Source: LMUY01 sp965276785
GTDB lineage: Bacteria > Pseudomonadota > Alphaproteobacteria > Acetobacterales > Acetobacteraceae
Assembly (NCBI GenBank): GCA_965276785.1
Contig: OZ255629.1
Location: 1,240,001 to 1,304,000, forward strand
DNA: 64,000 bases
Reading direction: 5' to 3'
Part shown: piece after piece, positions 1 to 7,908 of the stretch
Layout of the letters: every line of letters starts with the position of its first letter
Position numbering within the stretch: position 1 is the stretch's first letter
Notes under the pieces: generated by a model
Databases searched by the model: none
Told to the model about the DNA's origin: nothing
The model's input: the letters and a program-made list of their open reading frames with translations, nothing else
Program-made: the position numbers and the translations under genes

Positions 1-909
1 GTCGCTTACCATGGTGGCCGAAATCGGCATGTAGGCGGCGGAGAGCGCCTTGGCGCAGGTGACGATGTCGGGCTGCACCCCGAAGGTCTCGCTGCCCCAA
101 TAGTTGCCGGTGCGCCCGAAGCCGCAGATCACCTCGTCGGCCACCAGCAGCACGTCGTATTTGCGTAGCACGCCGCTGATCTTGGCGAAGTAACCTGGCG
201 GCGGCAGGATCACGCCACCGGCTCCCATGACTGGCTCGGCGAACATGGCGGCGACGGTGTCGGGGCCTTCGGCTAAGATTAGCTTCTCGAGTTCGTCGGC
301 GCAGCGAGTGGCAAATGCTTCCTCGCTCTCGCCTTCGCTGGCGCCGTGATAGAAATGCGGCGTCATGGTGTGGACGAAGCCCGGTAGCGGCAGGTCGAAC
401 GAGCGATGGTTATACGGCAACCCGGTGAGCGAGCCGGCGCCGATGGTGATGCCGTGATAGCCCTTGAGCCGCCCGATGATCTTCTTCTTTGCCGGTCGGT
501 CGAGCGCGTTGTTGTAGTACCAGACCATCTTGATGGCGGTGTCGTTCGCCTCGGAGCCCGAATTGGCGAAGATAATCCGCGGGTTGTCCAGCGGGGCTCG
601 CGCGGCCAGCATCTCCGACAGCTCGATCAGCGGCGTGTGGGATTTGGCGGTGAACGAATGGTAGAACGGCAGCGTGCGCATCTGGTCGTAGGCGGCCTTG
701 GCGAGCCGCTCGTTGTCGAAGCCAAGCGAGGCGCACCAGAGCCCGGCGACGCTTTCGATATACTCGCGCCCTTCGTCATCCCACACCCGCACGCCCTTGC
801 CACGAGTGATCACCATCGGCCCGGCTTCCTGGTGGGCAACCAGGTCGGTGTAGGGGTGCAGCGTGTGGGCGATGTCGCGGGCAGCGGCGGAGTTGGGGCG
901 AATCGACAT
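1..909 (-). CDS. Class III PLP-dependent aminotransferase (C-terminus beyond window)
   Basis: The first 303 residues of a fold-type I class III aminotransferase, cut by the left edge of the window. The translation starts MSIRPNSAAARDIAHTL and has the family landmarks: SGSEANDTAIKM (cofactor phosphate loop), KGYHGITIGAGSLTG, the ADEV pair that contacts the PLP ring nitrogen, and CAKALSAAYMP with the probable Schiff-base Lys287. The start ATG is preceded by AAGGAG. Such enzymes move an amino group from an omega-amino acid or amine to pyruvate or 2-oxoglutarate in the cytoplasm. The closest subgroup by motif is the omega-amino acid:pyruvate / putrescine type, but the substrate cannot be told from sequence. 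The gene is divergent from the small exported protein at 1058. Confidence 0.9.
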   Translation of the reverse strand, partial: MSIRPNSAAARDIAHTLHPYTDLVAHQEAGPMVITRGKGVRVWDDEGREYIESVAGLWCASLGFDNERLAKAAYDQMRTLPFYHSFTAKSHTPLIELSEMLAARAPLDNPRIIFANSGSEANDTAIKMVWYYNNALDRPAKKKIIGRLKGYHGITIGAGSLTGLPYNHRSFDLPLPGFVHTMTPHFYHGASEGESEEAFATRCADELEKLILAEGPDTVAAMFAEPVMGAGGVILPPPGYFAKISGVLRKYDVLLVADEVICGFGRTGNYWGSETFGVQPDIVTCAKALSAAYMPISATMVSD

Positions 910-1057
910 GAAGGGCTCCTTGGGAGGCCCGCGCGGTTAACGCGGCCATGTACGAGCTTAGGCCTACGTTGGGGCCGGTTGGAACCCTGTGCCGAACAGG
1001 CTTTGCGGTCGCGCTCAAGGCGGCTAGGAGACTGCACCCGAAGAGAGTGGAGGGGCA

Positions 1058-1507
1058 ATGATGACCTATAATCGGGCTGCCAAGTGGCTCGCCATCGGCT
1101 TGTTGGTTGTGGGCGTCTTGGTTATACCTGGGGCGGGGCCTGGCAAGGCCTGGGCGCAAAGCAGTGGCGCCGTCCCCGCGCCGCGCAGCCGGATTCCGAC
1201 CGAGGACGACCTGCATCCCAGCGTGCCGCCGCCGGTTTCGAGCCTGCCGCCGATCCGCGGCATTTCCGGGCTGCGCTTGGATCCGGGCGCGGTGCTGTGC
1301 CGCAGCGAAGCCGACCTGCAGCATCGCGCAGAAGTGAGCCAGAAAATTTCGGACGGCGTGCCGGATGCGGGCGAGCCGCTGGTGGGTTGCCGGATCATCG
1401 CGCAGGCTCGCGGCGTGGACGTGGTGCAGCGCGCCGGGCTCGGCCGCGAGGAGGTGAAGCTCAAGCCCAGCGGCGAAGTGGGCTGGACCGACGCCTATCT
1501 GCCGTAG
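1058..1507 (+). CDS. Small exported protein of unknown function
   Basis: A 149-residue protein with a clear Sec signal peptide: a short basic start (MMTYNRAAK), a hydrophobic core (WLAIGLLVVGVLVI) and a probable cleavage after KAWAQ near residue 34. The mature part opens with a proline-rich linker and then has a compact region with two cysteines (AVLCRS and LVGCRI) that could form a disulfide in the periplasm. I recognise no known domain. It is a single-gene unit between the divergent aminotransferase and a repeat element. Codon use matches its neighbours, and a signal peptide running straight into an ordered region suggests a real gene. Confidence 0.7.
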   Translation: MMTYNRAAKWLAIGLLVVGVLVIPGAGPGKAWAQSSGAVPAPRSRIPTEDDLHPSVPPPVSSLPPIRGISGLRLDPGAVLCRSEADLQHRAEVSQKISDGVPDAGEPLVGCRIIAQARGVDVVQRAGLGREEVKLKPSGEVGWTDAYLP

Positions 1508-1569
1508 GGTTCACGGTTGGCTTTGCCGGCTGTCCGGTTCACTTCCTGCTAATTGGAAATACAATTGAT

Positions 1570-1687
1570 TGTCATGCCCGTGCTCGACACGGGCATCCAC
1601 GCGGTCCGGCTGGACAAGGCGTTTCATGACTTGCTCGACCGTGCGGCGAGCACCCCGTGGATGCCCGGATCAAGTCCGGACATGACA
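1570..1687. repeat. MAGLDPAIH-type intergenic repeat (family B), complete copy
   Basis: An imperfect inverted repeat. The left arm is GTCATGCCCGTGCTCGACAC, continuing to GGGCATCCACG; the right arm is CGTGGATGCCCGGATCAAGT, continuing to CCGGACATGAC. The core reads RLDKAFHDLLDRAAS when translated. An almost identical inverted copy of the core and right arm lies at 63418-63500. It sits downstream of the exported protein and of pyrE, which converge here, so it may act as a transcription-end hairpin for both. It carries no gene of its own. Confidence 0.85.
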
Positions 1688-1727
1688 ATAAAGTATGGCC
1701 GGGAGACGGTTTTCTGGTGGGAAGCTG

Positions 1728-2450
1728 CTAATGTCCCAGGCGCCGGGCGGCCGCCTCCTCGGCGCTGGCCACCCCGCCATGGGCGCGGGACCAGGCGACC
1801 GGATCCTCTAGGAAGCGGCGCACCTCGGCGAGTGCCGGTTCGGCGAAGTAAGGCCGCTCGCGGCAAGCCTCCAGCACGTCCCACCAGGTGGCGAGGTGGT
1901 GCAGGGTGATGTCCATGCTCGCGAGCGTCTCGAAGCTGCCGGGAAACACGCCGTAGAAGAACACGACGAAGGCATGGTTGACCAAGGCGCCGGCGTCGCG
2001 CAGCGACTGGGCGAATTGGATTTTGCTGCGCCCATCGGTGGTGAGGTCCTCCACCAGCAGGGTCTGCTTGCCCAAGGGCACGTCGCCCTCGATCAAAGCA
2101 TTGCGGCCGAAGCCTTTTGGCTGCTTGCGCACATACGCCATGGGGGCCAGCATGCGGTCGGCGATCCAGGCTGCGAACGGGATGCCGGCGGTCTCGCCGC
2201 CCGCGACGGCCTCGATGGTTTCCAGGCCGATGTGGCGGTCGATCTTTTCCACACCGAGGGCGCAAATCTTGGCGCGTGCCCGCGGGAAGTAAATGATCCG
2301 GCGGCAATCGATATACACAGGCGATTTCCAGCCGGACGTGAAGGTGTATGGTTCTTCGGGACGGAAATTGACCGCTTTGATCTCCAGCAGGATTCGCGCC
2401 GTCGTCAGCGCCGCGTCGCGATCCCAATCGGTTTGGTGCTGTTGCGGCAT
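1728..2450 (-). CDS. pyrE: Orotate phosphoribosyltransferase
   Basis: Joins orotate and PRPP to make orotidine 5'-monophosphate in de novo pyrimidine synthesis. The 240-residue product has the type I PRTase fold: an N-terminal hood with FTSGWKSPVYIDCR and the PRPP loop LLVEDLTTDGRSK near residues 135-147. The DLTTDG form of the loop, in place of the more common DVITTG, is what I know from the longer alphaproteobacterial PyrE group, so it is not a defect. The C-terminal extension (EACRERPYFAEPALAE...) is also typical of that group. The gene runs away from the ELM1-like gene, with a divergent gap of about 86 bases. A reading frame opens upstream of the ATG but has no family similarity. Confidence 0.93.
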   Translation of the reverse strand: MPQQHQTDWDRDAALTTARILLEIKAVNFRPEEPYTFTSGWKSPVYIDCRRIIYFPRARAKICALGVEKIDRHIGLETIEAVAGGETAGIPFAAWIADRMLAPMAYVRKQPKGFGRNALIEGDVPLGKQTLLVEDLTTDGRSKIQFAQSLRDAGALVNHAFVVFFYGVFPGSFETLASMDITLHHLATWWDVLEACRERPYFAEPALAEVRRFLEDPVAWSRAHGGVASAEEAAARRLGH

Positions 2451-2536
2451 AGCTCCGCCCTCTCTGGCAAGCTGGCTGGATAGCGCTTGGCGTGCGGCCC
2501 GTCCATGCGCGCGCCTGCCGGGGCATGAGGCGTGTC

Positions 2537-3553
2537 ATGCGTGAGCCGGCGGATCTGAGCCGGCCGGTGGGGGCGCCGATTGACGACGTGGCGCCGATTT
2601 GGGTGCTGGATGACCCGTCGGACGGCGCGTCGGCTCAGGCCATTGCCGTGGCGGAGCGGCTCGGCGTGCCGCATTTGCGGGTGCCGCTGTTATGGAATTG
2701 GCGCGCGCCCTTCGCCGGCTGGGCCACCGGTCGTTCGCTGCACGGGCTGCACTCGTCGGGCTGGCCGTTCTCCGCACCGCGCGGGCCGGCGCTCGCCCTT
2801 TCCGGCAGCGGTCGGTCGCAGGCGGTTGCGTTGTGGCTGCGCGGCACGTTCGGCACCCGAATTGTCCATTTCGCGCAGCCGCGTTGGCGCGCCAAGCAAT
2901 TCGACCTGCTGGTGCTGCCCAAGCACCGGCGGCCGCCGGCCCGCGCCAACGTGGTGGCGGTGTTGGGCGAGCCGAACCGGTTGTCGCCCTTGGTGTTGTC
3001 GCAGGCTCGCGTCGCTTGGGCCGGGCGGCTGGCCCATCTGCCGCGGCCGCTGATCACGTTGCTGGTGGGGGGCGGACGCTTGGGCGGGGAGATGCAACCC
3101 TCGCTGGCTTATGGCTTGGCGCGCCGCGTCGCCCGCATGGCCGCGTCGCTTGGCGGTGCGGTGATTTCCAGCACCAGCCCACGCACCGGGGAGGACGCGA
3201 CCGCCGCCCTGGCCGAGGGGCTCGCCCCCTGCATGCACCTGCTATACCGCTGGGGCGAGCCGGGGGACAATCCCTATGCCGCCATGCTCGCCTTGGCCGA
3301 CGCCACGGTGGTGACCGGCGATACCGCCACCATGATCAGCGAGGCTTGTGGCGCGGAGGCTCCAGTGTTCATTGCGGCTGGCGCGGATGCGCAGGAGCAG
3401 CGCCGGTTGCACGCCTCGCTTTACCGGGCTGGGCAGGCACGGCCGCTCGGCGAGACCTTCTCGCCCTGGCCTCGCACCCCGCTCGATGAGGCCGGCCGGG
3501 TTGCGCTGGAGATACGTGCCCGCATGTCGGTCGGGCCGCGCGCAACTGACTGA
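2537..3553 (+). CDS. ELM1/GtrOC1-family protein
   Basis: The translation (IWVLDDPSDGASAQAIAVAERLG at the start) follows the DUF1022 family, called ELM1 after the plant mitochondrial fission factor and common in alphaproteobacteria next to lipid or envelope genes. Family marks visible are LLVGGGRLGG (Rossmann-like loop), SSTSPRTGEDATAAL, and the late VTGDTATMISEACGAEAPVFI, which resembles the nucleotide-binding end of GT-B glycosyltransferases. The bacterial role is not established. I chose the ATG at 2537 because GAGG lies 8 bases upstream; an in-frame GTG at 2492 and ATG at 2525 are possible but have poorer ribosome sites. Confidence 0.8.
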   Translation: MREPADLSRPVGAPIDDVAPIWVLDDPSDGASAQAIAVAERLGVPHLRVPLLWNWRAPFAGWATGRSLHGLHSSGWPFSAPRGPALALSGSGRSQAVALWLRGTFGTRIVHFAQPRWRAKQFDLLVLPKHRRPPARANVVAVLGEPNRLSPLVLSQARVAWAGRLAHLPRPLITLLVGGGRLGGEMQPSLAYGLARRVARMAASLGGAVISSTSPRTGEDATAALAEGLAPCMHLLYRWGEPGDNPYAAMLALADATVVTGDTATMISEACGAEAPVFIAAGADAQEQRRLHASLYRAGQARPLGETFSPWPRTPLDEAGRVALEIRARMSVGPRATD

Positions 3554-3637
3554 GCGGAACAAGGTTTCCTTGCTGTCGTCGCCCGCCCGCCCTACACTGG
3601 CGCATTGCTTGCGAGTGGTTCGCAACTGGAGAGCAGA

Positions 3638-3880
3638 GTGGGACGAGACCAGTCAGTGATCGCACGCCGCTGCGAACGCGCCGTGGTGACCGCCTACCGC
3701 GAGTTGCGGGCTACCGGCAACATGGACATGGACGCGTTCCGCGCCTGCACCGTGCTGTATCGCATCCATCATCCAGAAGCCTCCATCAACGAGGCCAGGC
3801 GGCTGGTCTCGGAATGGATCGACCACCACGTGGTGCGGGGCGATACCGGGCCCACGCCGGGCTGCGACTGCGAGGAGTAG
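3638..3880 (+). CDS. Small conserved-looking protein, unknown function
   Basis: An 80-residue protein starting with GTG at 3638, which has GGAGAG just upstream; a longer TTG-initiated frame from 3605 is less likely. It looks helical, with the segment CERAVVTAYRELRATGNMDMDAFRA and a later HHPEASINEARRLVSEWI, and ends in a cysteine/acid tail (GCDCEE). The length, spacing and charged surface suggest a small soluble protein. I do not recognise a family. Its end overlaps the best annotated start of the phosphodiesterase gene, which suggests the two are translated together. Confidence 0.6.
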   Translation: MGRDQSVIARRCERAVVTAYRELRATGNMDMDAFRACTVLYRIHHPEASINEARRLVSEWIDHHVVRGDTGPTPGCDCEE

Positions 3881-4692
3881 CATACTCGCTGCACCTGATC
3901 GGCCATCGTGGCGCACGGGCCCGTTGGCCGGAAAACACCCTGGAAGGCTCTCAGGCAGCACTCGCCGCCGGGGTTGACCGCTTCGAGATCGATGTTGGCA
4001 TGACACGTGACGGCGTGGTCGTGCTCAGCCATGACGTTCGCCTCTCGCCCGATCTGGCGCGGCTCGGCGGTGAATGGCTGACCGCCCCGGGGCCGTGGCT
4101 CTGTAGCCTGACTTGGCAGGAGCTGAGCCGGTACGACGTCGGCCGCTTTCGGCCGGGCAGCCGAGCCGCCAAGGCTTTCCCGCAACAGCACGCCATCGAC
4201 GGCGCCGGCATTCCGGCACTGCGCGACGTGCTGCGCTTGCCCGCGCACTGGACAATCGAGATCAAGACCGATCCCACTCGGCCGCGTGCCACGGTCCGCC
4301 CGGAGATCATTGCCGAGGCGGTTGGCGACTTGGTGACCACGGCGGGAGCGCGAGCCGTCATCCAATCGTTCGATTGGCGCGGACCCCGCCATCTCCGCCG
4401 GCTGCGGCCGGACTTGGCGTACGCTTGGCTCACCGCCGTTCGCACCCGCGCCTGGCGTGGCGGGCAAATGGGTTTGCCGGGCACGGTAGCGGCCGAAGGC
4501 GGCGGCACCTGGTCGCCGCACTACCGTGACCTTACGCCCCGCTTGCTCGACCGCGCCAAGCGGGCCGGCCTGCGTGTGGTACCCTGGACGGTGAACCACC
4601 CGGCCGACCTGGCGCGCCTGGCCGCCTGGGGCGTCGACGGGATCATCACCGACGACCCGGTCGGAGCCGCCGCGTTGCTGCGCCCGGTTTAA
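3814..4692 (+). CDS. Glycerophosphodiester phosphodiesterase family protein
   Basis: Hydrolyses glycerophosphodiesters from phospholipid turnover to glycerol 3-phosphate and an alcohol. The GDPD TIM-barrel signature is intact: IGHRGARARWPENT near residue 30, EIDVGMTRDGVVVLSHD with the metal-binding Glu/Asp and catalytic His, TIEIKTD in the middle, and VVPWTVNHPADLARLAAWGVDGIITDDP at the end. No signal peptide is visible, so it is probably cytoplasmic, like UgpQ. The start is uncertain: the only in-frame ATG (3814) lies inside the preceding gene, and family similarity begins only at about residue 24, just after a GGAG at 3872. No standard start codon lies closer. Confidence 0.85.
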   Translation: MDRPPRGAGRYRAHAGLRLRGVAYSLHLIGHRGARARWPENTLEGSQAALAAGVDRFEIDVGMTRDGVVVLSHDVRLSPDLARLGGEWLTAPGPWLCSLTWQELSRYDVGRFRPGSRAAKAFPQQHAIDGAGIPALRDVLRLPAHWTIEIKTDPTRPRATVRPEIIAEAVGDLVTTAGARAVIQSFDWRGPRHLRRLRPDLAYAWLTAVRTRAWRGGQMGLPGTVAAEGGGTWSPHYRDLTPRLLDRAKRAGLRVVPWTVNHPADLARLAAWGVDGIITDDPVGAAALLRPV

Positions 4693-4702
4693 GCTGCCGG
4701 TT

Positions 4703-4807
4703 TAGAGCATGATCGCTTCTGACAGGTGAAGCGCCCATGCTCTAACCCTTTGTTTAAGAGGCTGATTCACGCTCCAGGTTGAGCCAACCTGAAGCGATCA
4801 GGCTCTA
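4703..4807. repeat. TAGAGC palindromic element (family A), copy 1
   Basis: About 105 bases bounded by TAGAGCATGATCGC on the left and GCGATCAGGCTCTA on the right, so both ends read TAGAGC inward. Each half can fold by itself: TAGAGCATG pairs with CATGCTCTA in the left half, and CAGGTT pairs with AACCTG in the right half. Two more copies occur at 45838 and 46432. The right-end TAG is the stop codon of the minus-strand gene at 4805-5440. Confidence 0.88.
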
Positions 4808-5440
4808 AGCGGCCTCTGGGCGGGCCATGAAGTTGGCCTTGAAGGACGTGCGGGCGACCAGCGCCTGCATGGCCGGGTCGCGGTCGCCATCCTTGGCGGT
4901 CAATGCCTCCATGGGTACGAAAAACTCGTGCGGATGCGGTACCTGATGCTGCATGAAGCCATCGAAATGCCGCGGCCGCAGGCCATACATCACGCGCATG
5001 TCGCGCACCGGCAGGACGAGCGGAGCGGTGGGGGTTTTCCGGATAACCCCGGTGGCCTTCCAGCGGGGAAACGGGCTGTCGGGAGATAGCGGCGATAGCA
5101 GCCAAGGCAGCGGGCAGACCGCCATCACGGACTGCGTGGACGGTGCGAAGCGGGACCGTTTGTCGAGGAAGTTCGGCAGGGAAGAACAGGCTTCAATGGC
5201 GAAGATGTCGGCATAGGGTTCCGCCGGCGTGCCGCCGAAGTTGAGCCACAAGCCGTCCGGCAAGGTGCGCAACCGCTCGCTGCCGGGCAGCTTGAGGAAG
5301 CAGAGGCCCATGATCTTGTCGTCGGGGCGGCCGCGCAGCCAAGCGCTCTTGCCGTCGCTCTCGAGCCCAGGCGGATGCTGCGGCCATTGCTTCAACCGGG
5401 CGCGAACCATTGAATCAAGCGAGTATGGACAGTCGGACAC
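4805..5440 (-). CDS. Hypothetical protein; stop codon supplied by a repeat
   Basis: A 211-residue soluble protein that I do not recognise. I place the start at GTG 5440 because AAGGAG lies 7 bases upstream; a TTG at 5458 extends the frame without a ribosome site. The sequence has a tryptophan/proline-rich N-terminal part (ARLKQWPQHPPG), a region with KIMGLCFLKLPG and WLNFGGTP, and a C-terminal part with HPHEFFVPMEAL. There is no signal peptide and no membrane segment. The TAG stop is the terminal TAGAGC of the family A repeat, so the original C-terminus may have been different. It stands alone between the phosphodiesterase and gltA. Confidence 0.55.
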   Translation of the reverse strand: MSDCPYSLDSMVRARLKQWPQHPPGLESDGKSAWLRGRPDDKIMGLCFLKLPGSERLRTLPDGLWLNFGGTPAEPYADIFAIEACSSLPNFLDKRSRFAPSTQSVMAVCPLPWLLSPLSPDSPFPRWKATGVIRKTPTAPLVLPVRDMRVMYGLRPRHFDGFMQHQVPHPHEFFVPMEALTAKDGDRDPAMQALVARTSFKANFMARPEAA

Positions 5441-5767
5441 CGTAGAGCTCCTTCGCAAGGTCGTGAGTCAGACACCTACAAAGGTATGTATAGCCGGTGT
5501 CGCGATGCTGAGCTTGCGTGTGGATGCGCAAAGCGGTGGAACCCGCTGTTTTATTGGCTTTTAACGCGATTCACGCTGTGTAAGATGTAGCAAAAACATC
5601 GAGTTAACTCGTCTGCGATAGCGGAGTTATCGTTTTCGCCGAGCGAATTTCCACACGAATCAATGAGTTCGGACGTGCAGATCATATGGGGCCTCAACAA
5701 AGAGCAAGTTGGACTTTCACAACGCCCATTTTTCAGCTGCTGAAAATCGTCGTCCGGCATAACGCAA
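5441..5767. other. Non-coding gap with lower GC
   Basis: About 330 bases between the hypothetical gene and the gltA terminator. The GC content drops well below that of the flanks. It would hold the promoter of the minus-strand gene ending at 4805. A 69-codon minus-strand frame (5551-5760) has no ribosome site and no domain, and I regard it as chance. No RNA gene or repeat is apparent. Confidence 0.5.
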
Positions 5768-5789
5768 GGGCCCAGGTTTTCCCGGGCCC
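5768..5789 (-). terminator. Hairpin after gltA
   Basis: Read on the minus strand, the sequence is GGGCCCGGG-AAAA-CCTGGGCCC: a 9-bp stem (one G.T pair) and a four-base loop, 35 bases past the gltA stop codon. The following TTGCGTTATG is only weakly T-rich, so termination may be partial or Rho-assisted. Confidence 0.7.
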
Positions 5790-5823
5790 GCGTGATTGTC
5801 GGTCACAGATAGAGGGAGTCGGG

Positions 5824-7131
5824 TCAGGCACGATGGGCCATAGCCACGTAGTCCCGCTGCGGCGCCCCGACATAGACCTGCCGCGGCCGGCCGATCCGCT
5901 GCGTTGGATCTTGCATCATTTCCTGCCATTGGCTGATCCAACCCACCGTGCGCGCGACCGCGAACAGCACCGTGAACATGCTGGTGGGAATGCCCATCGC
6001 CTTGAGGATGATGCCGGAATAGAAGTCGACGTTCGGATAGAGCTTTCTGCTGATGAAATAGTCGTCGTGCAACGCAATGCGCTCAAGTTCCATCGCCATG
6101 TCCAGCGTCGGATCGTCCTTGATGCCGAGTTCCTTCAGCACTTCATGGCAGGTTGCCTGCATGATTTTGGCACGCGGATCGTAGTTCCTGTAGACTCGGT
6201 GGCCGAAGCCCATCAGCCGGACCTGGCTGTTCTTGTCCTTTACCTTCTCGATGAACGCCGGAATGTTGTCGGGCTTGCCGATCTCACCCAGCATCTTCAG
6301 CACCGCCTCGTTCGCCCCGCCATGCGCCGGCCCCCACAAGCTGGCGATGCCCGCAGCGATGCAGGCGAACGGATTGGCCCCGGTCGAGCCGGCGAGCCGC
6401 ACCGTGGAGGTGGAGGCGTTCTGCTCGTGATCGGCGTGGAGGATGAAGATCCGGTCCATGGCGCGGGCAAGCACCGGGCTCACCTTGTATTCTTCGGCCG
6501 GAACCGCGTTGAGCATGTAGAGGAAGTTCTCGGCGTAGCTGAGGTCGTTGCGAGGATAGATGAACGGCTGGCCGATGTTGTATTTGTGGGCCCAGGCGGC
6601 AATCGTCGGCAGCTTGGCGATCAACCGGAACGCGCTGATGCGGCGAACCTCCGGATCCGTGATGTCGAGGCTGTCGTGGTAGAAGGCGGACAGCGCTCCG
6701 ACCACGCCGCACATGACCGCCATTGGGTGGGCATCGCGCCGGAACCCGTTGTAGAAGCTGCGAATCTGTTCGTGCAGCATGGTGTGGTGCATCACACCCT
6801 GTTCGAACTCGGTCCGTTCCGCCTGGTTCGGCAGTTCGCCATTCAGCAGTAAGTAGGCCACTTCCAAAAAGGTCGATTGCTCGGCCAACTGCTCGATTGG
6901 GTAGCCGCGGTGCAGCAGAATGCCTTCGTCGCCGTCGATATAGGTGATCTTGCTTTCGCAGGCCGCCGTCGCGCCATAACCGATATCGTAGGTAAAGACG
7001 CCAAGGCTCCCGTACAGCTTGCTGATATCGGCCGCCTGTGGGCCGATCGTGCCAGACTTCAGCGGAACGGTGATCGATTTGTTCGTCCCATCCAGGGTCA
7101 TCGTCATCGACCCATTCGCGGTGCCGCTCAT
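5824..7131 (-). CDS. gltA: Citrate synthase
   Basis: Condenses acetyl-CoA and oxaloacetate to citrate at the entry of the TCA cycle. The 435-residue product is of the type found in Gram-negative hexameric enzymes, with an N-terminal domain (GTIGPQAADISKLYGSLGVFTYD) ahead of the large catalytic domain. The catalytic triad motifs are visible: GPAHGGANEAVLKML, GFGHRVYRNYDPRAK, and NVDFYSGIILKA with the active-site Asp. I use the ATG at 7131 (MSGTANGSMTMT), preceded by AGGA; a frame reaching 7215 adds 28 residues without family similarity. It is a single gene followed by a strong hairpin. Confidence 0.96.
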   Translation of the reverse strand: MSGTANGSMTMTLDGTNKSITVPLKSGTIGPQAADISKLYGSLGVFTYDIGYGATAACESKITYIDGDEGILLHRGYPIEQLAEQSTFLEVAYLLLNGELPNQAERTEFEQGVMHHTMLHEQIRSFYNGFRRDAHPMAVMCGVVGALSAFYHDSLDITDPEVRRISAFRLIAKLPTIAAWAHKYNIGQPFIYPRNDLSYAENFLYMLNAVPAEEYKVSPVLARAMDRIFILHADHEQNASTSTVRLAGSTGANPFACIAAGIASLWGPAHGGANEAVLKMLGEIGKPDNIPAFIEKVKDKNSQVRLMGFGHRVYRNYDPRAKIMQATCHEVLKELGIKDDPTLDMAMELERIALHDDYFISRKLYPNVDFYSGIILKAMGIPTSMFTVLFAVARTVGWISQWQEMMQDPTQRIGRPRQVYVGAPQRDYVAMAHRA

Positions 7132-7303
7132 GCTCTGTTCCTGTCGAAATTGGCTCGGCGGGATCGCCGCCGCGGGCGCACCGGGGGCGCTGGGCCACCC
7201 GGTGATTGCGCTCAATTAAGGACCAAGATGCAGGCTTGGCAACCTGCAGCCCGGCAGTGTCATGCTAGCGCCTTCGCCACTGCAGCAGGATTGGAACAGG
7301 GGC

Positions 7304-7834
7304 TTAGTCTGCCAGCCAGATACCCCGCTTGTGGGTGCGCGCATCGCGTTCTTCCGCGCTCAAGGCCGCATCACCCGCCCGCGCCCAGCCGGCATCGACC
7401 AGGGCGACGTTCAGATTCCGGCCGTTCGCCAAGCAACGCCCCGCCGGCCGGCCCATTCCATCGTGCCCGAAGACCTCGCACTCCACGTTGCGATCCTGCA
7501 CCATGTCGGCCAGGGCGGCGGTGGCGCTGCGGCCGCAGTCTGGCCCGGCTGCACATGCCTCCCCTCGGGGTGGCGCCGACACGCCGCTGAGCCGCACCAC
7601 CACGCCGGCCAAACTCAGCGTGTCACCGTCAATCACCGCAACCTTTGGCGCCGGGGCAGAGATCACCCGCTGGTCTGCGGACATCTGGCCGAACAAGTCT
7701 CCCGCGTGCCCGATCACCAGCAGCGTGATCGCGGCCAATCCCGCGCCCACCACCGTGAACCCCGCGAGCCGCCGCGGCGGCACCCTGGGGTGGTAGCTCG
7801 GCCGGAAGATGCGGCGAGGACGATCAATCGACAA
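7304..7834 (-). CDS. Membrane-anchored thermonuclease-family protein (SNase-like)
   Basis: A 176-residue protein with one N-terminal membrane segment (FTVVGAGLAAITLLVIG, residues 26-42) and an OB-fold staphylococcal-nuclease-like domain outside. Motifs: VAVIDGDTLSLAGVVVRLSGV, which holds the calcium-binding Asp and a catalytic Arg position; GRPAGRC in place of the usual YGRxLA; LVDAGWARA; and a terminal HKRGIW. The family cleaves DNA and RNA to 3'-mononucleotides. The spacing of two cysteines around EACAAGPDCG suggests a disulfide in an extracytoplasmic domain. Whether the enzyme is active is not certain, since part of the active-site loop is shortened. It lies alone between gltA and the CHAD gene. 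Confidence 0.8.
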   Translation of the reverse strand: MSIDRPRRIFRPSYHPRVPPRRLAGFTVVGAGLAAITLLVIGHAGDLFGQMSADQRVISAPAPKVAVIDGDTLSLAGVVVRLSGVSAPPRGEACAAGPDCGRSATAALADMVQDRNVECEVFGHDGMGRPAGRCLANGRNLNVALVDAGWARAGDAALSAEERDARTHKRGIWLAD

Positions 7835-7908
7835 GCAGCATGGCCCCGCAATGCTTCGGACTGCTCCGATGCCTAGCGCGGCCGCCGGGCGCGGGCAAGC
7901 AGCGGCGG

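Noticed and set aside
5551..5760. A 69-codon frame in the low-GC gap before gltA
   Set aside because: No ribosome site, no similarity, and it opens in a region that should hold a promoter.
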